A stretch of 64,000 bases of DNA, taken from the NCBI GenBank assembly GCA_036924855.1, contig JBAGRP010000001.1, positions 5,146,001-5,210,000 on the forward strand, in the 5' to 3' direction. Below the pieces are notes generated by a model that did not search any database, had not been told where the DNA came from, and saw nothing but the letters and a program-made list of their open reading frames with translations. Positions 60,980 to 64,000 of this stretch are shown piece after piece. Every line of letters starts with the position of its first letter. Position 1 is the stretch's first letter. The position numbers and the translations under genes are program-made. The DNA comes from Nitrobacteraceae bacterium AZCC 2146. GTDB lineage: Bacteria > Pseudomonadota > Alphaproteobacteria > Rhizobiales > Xanthobacteraceae.

Positions 60980-61279
60980 TCAGCCCGGCCCGAACTTGAA
61001 TTTGCCGTCGTCTTCCAGGTACGGCCCGCTGCGCATGTAGAGCTGGCCGTTCTCGCCGATGAAGAACAGCGTGTTCTTCGGCACCTTCTTGGCGCCCTTC
61101 AGCAGGAATTTGGCGTTGTTGGTGCCCATCTTGTAGGCGAAGGTCTTGCCACTGGCGTCGTAGCCGTAGCCCATGTCCGGCGCCAGAACCCACGGTGCCG
61201 GCGCCTGCGCCAGGGCCGGCATTGTCAGCGCCGTCAGCGCGGCGGCGGCGCACAGCATCCTGATTGTTCGTGCGGTCAT
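60980..61279 (-). CDS. small exported protein of unknown function
   Basis: A 99-residue protein with a signal peptide ending PALAQAP (about residue 25). The mature domain (WVLAPDMGYGYDASGKTFAY, KMGTNNAKFLLKGAKKVPKN, TLFFIGENGQLYMRSG) looks like a small beta-rich fold. It has no cysteine in the mature part and no catalytic motif. I recognise no family. It is divergent from another small exported protein gene across 188 bp. Confidence 0.7.
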   Translation of the reverse strand: MTARTIRMLCAAAALTALTMPALAQAPAPWVLAPDMGYGYDASGKTFAYKMGTNNAKFLLKGAKKVPKNTLFFIGENGQLYMRSGPYLEDDGKFKFGPG

Positions 61280-61467
61280 CTCTGCGGTCTCCGAACTAGT
61301 TCTAGTTTAAGGCGCACTTGGTACTGCATGGCAATGCTTTGAACAAATCACGAACGTTGTAAGCCCGTCAATATGACATCGGGTCACGATGACTTTGTGA
61401 TTTCCCGTATCGTGCCGGACGACTATCTTTCGGCTTCGGGCTAGACCGGGTCACAGCGATACCGGCG

Positions 61468-61959
61468 ATGGGGATGATTCGAATGCATGCGATAGTGAAG
61501 TGCGGTGTGGTCCTCGGTGCGCTGGCGCTGCTGCCGGCGATAGCCGCGGCGGATGATTTCAAGCTCAGCAACAACCAGCGGATCTCTTGCGGCCGGGGCT
61601 TGAGCGCCGGCAAATTGAGCACCGCGACCTGCCGCTCCTACGCCTACCTGTTCAACACCAAAACCTCGGAATACTTCCGCTGCTCGGTCAGCCTGTCGAT
61701 GACGCGCGACAACAAGGAAATCATCAGCACGCAGACCGATGGCGCCTGCGTGAAGAAGCCGCGCATCTTCGACACCGATTCCAGCTATTCGTTCGATGCC
61801 ACCGAGACCGAACCGCCGAACACCAATTCCTTCTTCGGCACCGGCGGCTACGTGGTCTGGGCCAGCGACAACACCGCGCAGAAAGTCCGCGGCTGCCTCA
61901 CCATCGCGTCGGGGCTGGGCTCCGACGTCAGCAAATGCGTGGACATGAAGTTCGAATGA
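61468..61959 (+). CDS. exported cysteine-containing protein of unknown function
   Basis: A 163-residue protein (starts possible at 61468, 61474 or 61483). Its signal peptide ends AIAAADD (about residue 29). The mature part has five cysteines in RISCGRGL, TATCRSYAY, YFRCSVSL, GACVKKPR and RGCLTIASGLGSDVSKCVDM (a sixth), suggesting several disulfides. It has no identified domain. GGGGA upstream of ATG 61483 would fit that start best. It is convergent with the Bug-type receptor gene. Confidence 0.75.
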   Translation: MGMIRMHAIVKCGVVLGALALLPAIAAADDFKLSNNQRISCGRGLSAGKLSTATCRSYAYLFNTKTSEYFRCSVSLSMTRDNKEIISTQTDGACVKKPRIFDTDSSYSFDATETEPPNTNSFFGTGGYVVWASDNTAQKVRGCLTIASGLGSDVSKCVDMKFE

Positions 61960-61992
61960 CCGGTGCGCGAGGCGCGCCGGTCATTTGTTCAT

Positions 61993-62994
61993 TTACTCCG
62001 GCTTGATGCCGGCGAATTGGGCGACCTTGCCCCACTTCTCGGTTTCCGAGATCACATAGGCCTGCATCGCTTCCGGCGAGCCGCCGGCCGGCTCGGCGCC
62101 GAGCTTGCGCAGCCGCGTGGTGCCGTCTTCCGACTTGATGAACTTGTCGATGCTGGCGTTGAGCCTGTCGATCATGTCCTTCGGGGTCTTCGCAGGCGCC
62201 GCGACGGTGAACCACGCCGCCGCCTCGTAGCCGGGCACGCCGGCTTCGGCGATGGTCGGGATATCCGGCATCAGCGGCCAGCGCGCCGCAGTGGAGACCG
62301 CGAGCGGGCGGATCGAATTGGATTCCGCGAAGGGCTGCGAGGCCGGCAGGTTGTCGATGGTGAGGTGGACGCGGCCGGCGATCAGATCGGTCAGTGCCGG
62401 CGCGCTGCCCTTGTAGGGCACGTGGGTGATGTTGACGCCGGTCATCGACTTGAACAGTTCGGTGGAGACATGCGCGGTCGAGCCGAGGCCGGGGGTGCCG
62501 TAGAAGAATTCGCCGGGCTTGGACTTCGCCAGCGCGATGAATTCGGCGACGCTCTTCACCGGCAGCGAATTGGTCACCGAGAACAGGTTCGGCACCTTGG
62601 CGATGATGATCACCGGCGCCAGATCCTTGATCGGATCGTACTGCATGTTCTTGAACACGAACTTGTTGATGGCGTGGGTGCCCGGGGTGCCGACCAGGAA
62701 GGTGTAGCCGTCGGGATCGGCCTTGGCGACGAAGTCGGCGGCGATGTTGCCGCCGGCGCCCGGCTTGTTCTCGACGATGAACTGCTGGCCGTATTCCTCG
62801 GAGATCTTGGCGGCGACCACGCGCGCCAGAATGTCGGTGGTGCCGCCGGCCGCGAACGGCACGACGAACTTGACCGGATGGGTCGGCCAGGCGTCGGCGG
62901 CGCGGGCGTTGCGTGACAGCAACGGCAGGCCGAGCGCGGCAGCGCCGCCGAGCATGACCGAGCGGCGGGTCGGAAAGCGGGTCGTGGATGACAT
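61993..62994 (-). CDS. Bug/TctC-family tripartite tricarboxylate transporter substrate-binding protein
   Basis: A 333-residue periplasmic receptor. The signal peptide has a twin-arginine-like start (TRFPTRRSVMLGGAAALG) and ends ARAAD. The mature protein has PVKFVVPFAAGGTTDILARV, ENKPGAGGNIAADFVAKADP and THVPYKGSAPALTDLIAGRV, the Bug signatures. It is intact, unlike the frameshifted paralogue at 23542. The TctA/TctB membrane subunits are not in the window. Bug receptors bind varied carboxylates, so the ligand is open. Confidence 0.93.
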   Translation of the reverse strand: MSSTTRFPTRRSVMLGGAAALGLPLLSRNARAADAWPTHPVKFVVPFAAGGTTDILARVVAAKISEEYGQQFIVENKPGAGGNIAADFVAKADPDGYTFLVGTPGTHAINKFVFKNMQYDPIKDLAPVIIIAKVPNLFSVTNSLPVKSVAEFIALAKSKPGEFFYGTPGLGSTAHVSTELFKSMTGVNITHVPYKGSAPALTDLIAGRVHLTIDNLPASQPFAESNSIRPLAVSTAARWPLMPDIPTIAEAGVPGYEAAAWFTVAAPAKTPKDMIDRLNASIDKFIKSEDGTTRLRKLGAEPAGGSPEAMQAYVISETEKWGKVAQFAGIKPE

Positions 62995-63502
62995 TTCAGG
63001 TATCCTCTGGATAAGAGATTGGCGCGCAGGCGCACGCGTGAACGCTGTGGCGATGGGTGTCGTCAGGTGGTGATTTTCAGAACCCGGCGATCACGAATGA
63101 TCCTGCAGGGATCGGGAGGGCGCGGCCGCGGCTTGCTTCCAAAAGTCCAACTGTGCTGATCGCAGGCACTTCATATTCTCCCGGTCATGCCGGTCTGTGT
63201 GAGCCGAACGGATTGTTCGCATGCTACGCGGCGGCACTGCAGGTTGCCAGTGCAATGCAACACCATCGTTAAGCATTTGGTACAATGGCCCGGTCGCCTG
63301 CGACATGTGGCCGCGTCTGCAGCGCGATCACGTCAAGCAAGACGGCTCTACGGCTCCGGCAGCCTCTCACATCGTCATCCGGGCCCATGCCTTAGTCGGC
63401 TATCGCCGACGAAGGCGCGTCCCCGGCACGCCAATTGGCGTGCCGGGGAATGACAAATCTATATTGATCCGACCCAATTCAGGTTGAAAAGCTCCATCGG
63501 CC
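62995..63502. other. 508-bp gap without a recognisable gene
   Basis: The gap between the Bug receptor start and the TAXI receptor stop has only short frames without family similarity or convincing ribosome-binding sites. It must hold the Bug-receptor promoter on the minus strand near 63000-63100. Its distal end carries a palindromic repeat (63374-63454). Confidence 0.6.
63374..63454. repeat. palindromic repeat with a 28-bp perfect palindrome
   Basis: CCCCGGCACGCC-AATT-GGCGTGCCGGGG (63421-63448) is a perfect palindrome. The block is bounded by GTCATCCGGGC (63374-63384) and GCCGGGGAATGAC (63442-63454), imperfect inverted ends of the kind found in REP-like elements. It lies 49 bp downstream of the TAXI receptor coding end only if read on the plus strand; on the minus strand it is the gap after the Bug gene start. 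Confidence 0.75.
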
Positions 63503-64000
63503 TCAGCCGCCGATGCCCTTTTCCTTGAAATACTTCAGCGCGCCGGGATGGAACGGAATCGGCGAACGATCCTGGACCTGGTTGTCCAGCGAGAAGCTTT
63601 CGGCTTCCTTGTGCACGGCGACGATGTCGGCCTTCTTCTCCACCAGCGTCTTGACGATGTTGTAGGCGTCCTCATTGCTCATCTTGTCGCCGGTGACGAT
63701 GATGTTCCAGACTTCCGCGATGGCGTTGTCCTTGTCGGTACCGGGATAGATGCCGGCCTTGATGCTGCTGCGCGCATAGAGCTTGCCGTATTTCGCGTTC
63801 ATCTTCTCGACGGCGTCGCTGTGGTCGATCAGCTTCATCTTCATGCCGGGCGTGGCGGCGAGGTCGGTGACCGCCGCGGTGGGCACGCCGCCGACCCACA
63901 TGAAGGCGTCGATCTTGCGGTCCTTGATGGCGTTGACGGATTCGGCGACGCCGAGCCGCTCGCGCTTCATGTCCTTGTCCTTGTCGAGGCCTGAGGCTTC
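63503..64000 (-). CDS. TRAP transporter TAXI-family solute receptor, C-terminal part (runs off the window edge)
   Basis: The frame is open from base 64000 to the stop at 63503, giving 165 residues; an internal ATG at 63970 is not the true start. RLGVAESVNAIKDRKIDAFM, WVGGVPTAAVTDLAATPGMK and YARSSIKAGIYPGTD match TAXI receptors, as does the ending PFHPGALKYFKEKGIGG. These periplasmic proteins feed TRAP membrane subunits, which would lie upstream or elsewhere. Ligand unknown; glutamate and C4-dicarboxylates are known for some relatives. Confidence 0.9.
   Translation of the reverse strand, partial: EASGLDKDKDMKRERLGVAESVNAIKDRKIDAFMWVGGVPTAAVTDLAATPGMKMKLIDHSDAVEKMNAKYGKLYARSSIKAGIYPGTDKDNAIAEVWNIIVTGDKMSNEDAYNIVKTLVEKKADIVAVHKEAESFSLDNQVQDRSPIPFHPGALKYFKEKGIGG

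Noticed and set aside
61368..61622. 84-codon minus-strand frame
   Set aside because: Antisense to the start of the cysteine-rich exported protein; no signal or similarity.
1..64000. CRISPR arrays, rRNA operons, replication origin
   Set aside because: No regularly spaced direct repeats, no rRNA sequence and no origin-like iterons or dnaA-type context were seen.

Overview
The window is high-GC alphaproteobacterial DNA. Gene content, gene order and dispersed palindromic repeats resemble the Bradyrhizobium/Rhodopseudomonas group (Nitrobacteraceae). This assignment rests on recognised protein families and synteny, not on a database search. Most of the window is ordinary chromosome, with a few accessory patches.

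Layout. 1-5571: a housekeeping block on the plus strand (murA, DUF2948, hisD, UPF0262, low-molecular-weight phosphatase, maf, yacG) ending at tRNA-Phe. 5572-9430: an accessory patch behind the tRNA, with a decayed tyrosine integrase, a decayed old-yellow-enzyme gene, an intact NAD-dependent formate dehydrogenase, and a LuxR/LuxI quorum-sensing pair followed by a small ORF. 9430-17890: histidine utilisation (hutI-hutU-hutD divergent from hutF-hutC) with a NitT/TauT-type ABC importer; hutH and hutG are not here. 17904-18954: an IS630-family element. 18952-21014: a hybrid histidine kinase whose membrane domain has the plant ethylene-receptor signature, with a single-domain response regulator. 21230-26953: a thioesterase, an aldo/keto reductase, a Nudix hydrolase, a frameshifted TctC-type binding protein, exported proteins of unknown function and a DUF4167 protein. 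27435-34651: prmC-prfA-ptsP-lysC on the minus strand, then a PH-domain protein and ubiG on the plus strand. 34703-41830: a LysR regulator divergent from an alpha/beta hydrolase, and a two-subunit ThDP decarboxylase divergent from a Pot/Phn-type ABC importer. 41841-50250: a metallo-beta-lactamase-fold protein, a dCache-PAS-GGDEF-EAL protein and a complete Liv operon. 50251-54586: an OhrR/Ohr peroxide-stress cluster with palindromic operators, a Tat-exported hydrolase and a DipZ-like thiol-disulfide protein. 54710-61959: an EamA transporter, DUF1178, nit, grxC, comF, a methyltransferase, mutT, argJ and two small exported proteins. 61993-64000: a Bug-type binding protein and the 3' part of a TRAP-TAXI receptor.

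How the genes fit together. A HutC-type operator lies between the divergent hutI and hutF promoters, and hutC is translationally coupled to hutF, so the hut block looks like a self-contained regulon that needs hutH and hutG from elsewhere. Three copies of a 15-bp palindrome mark an OhrR regulon covering ohrR, a tiny ORF with the Tat-hydrolase gene, and ohr. The most unusual items are the ethylene-receptor-like kinase, the hairpin that buries the luxI Shine-Dalgarno sequence, and the ThDP decarboxylase/ABC pair.
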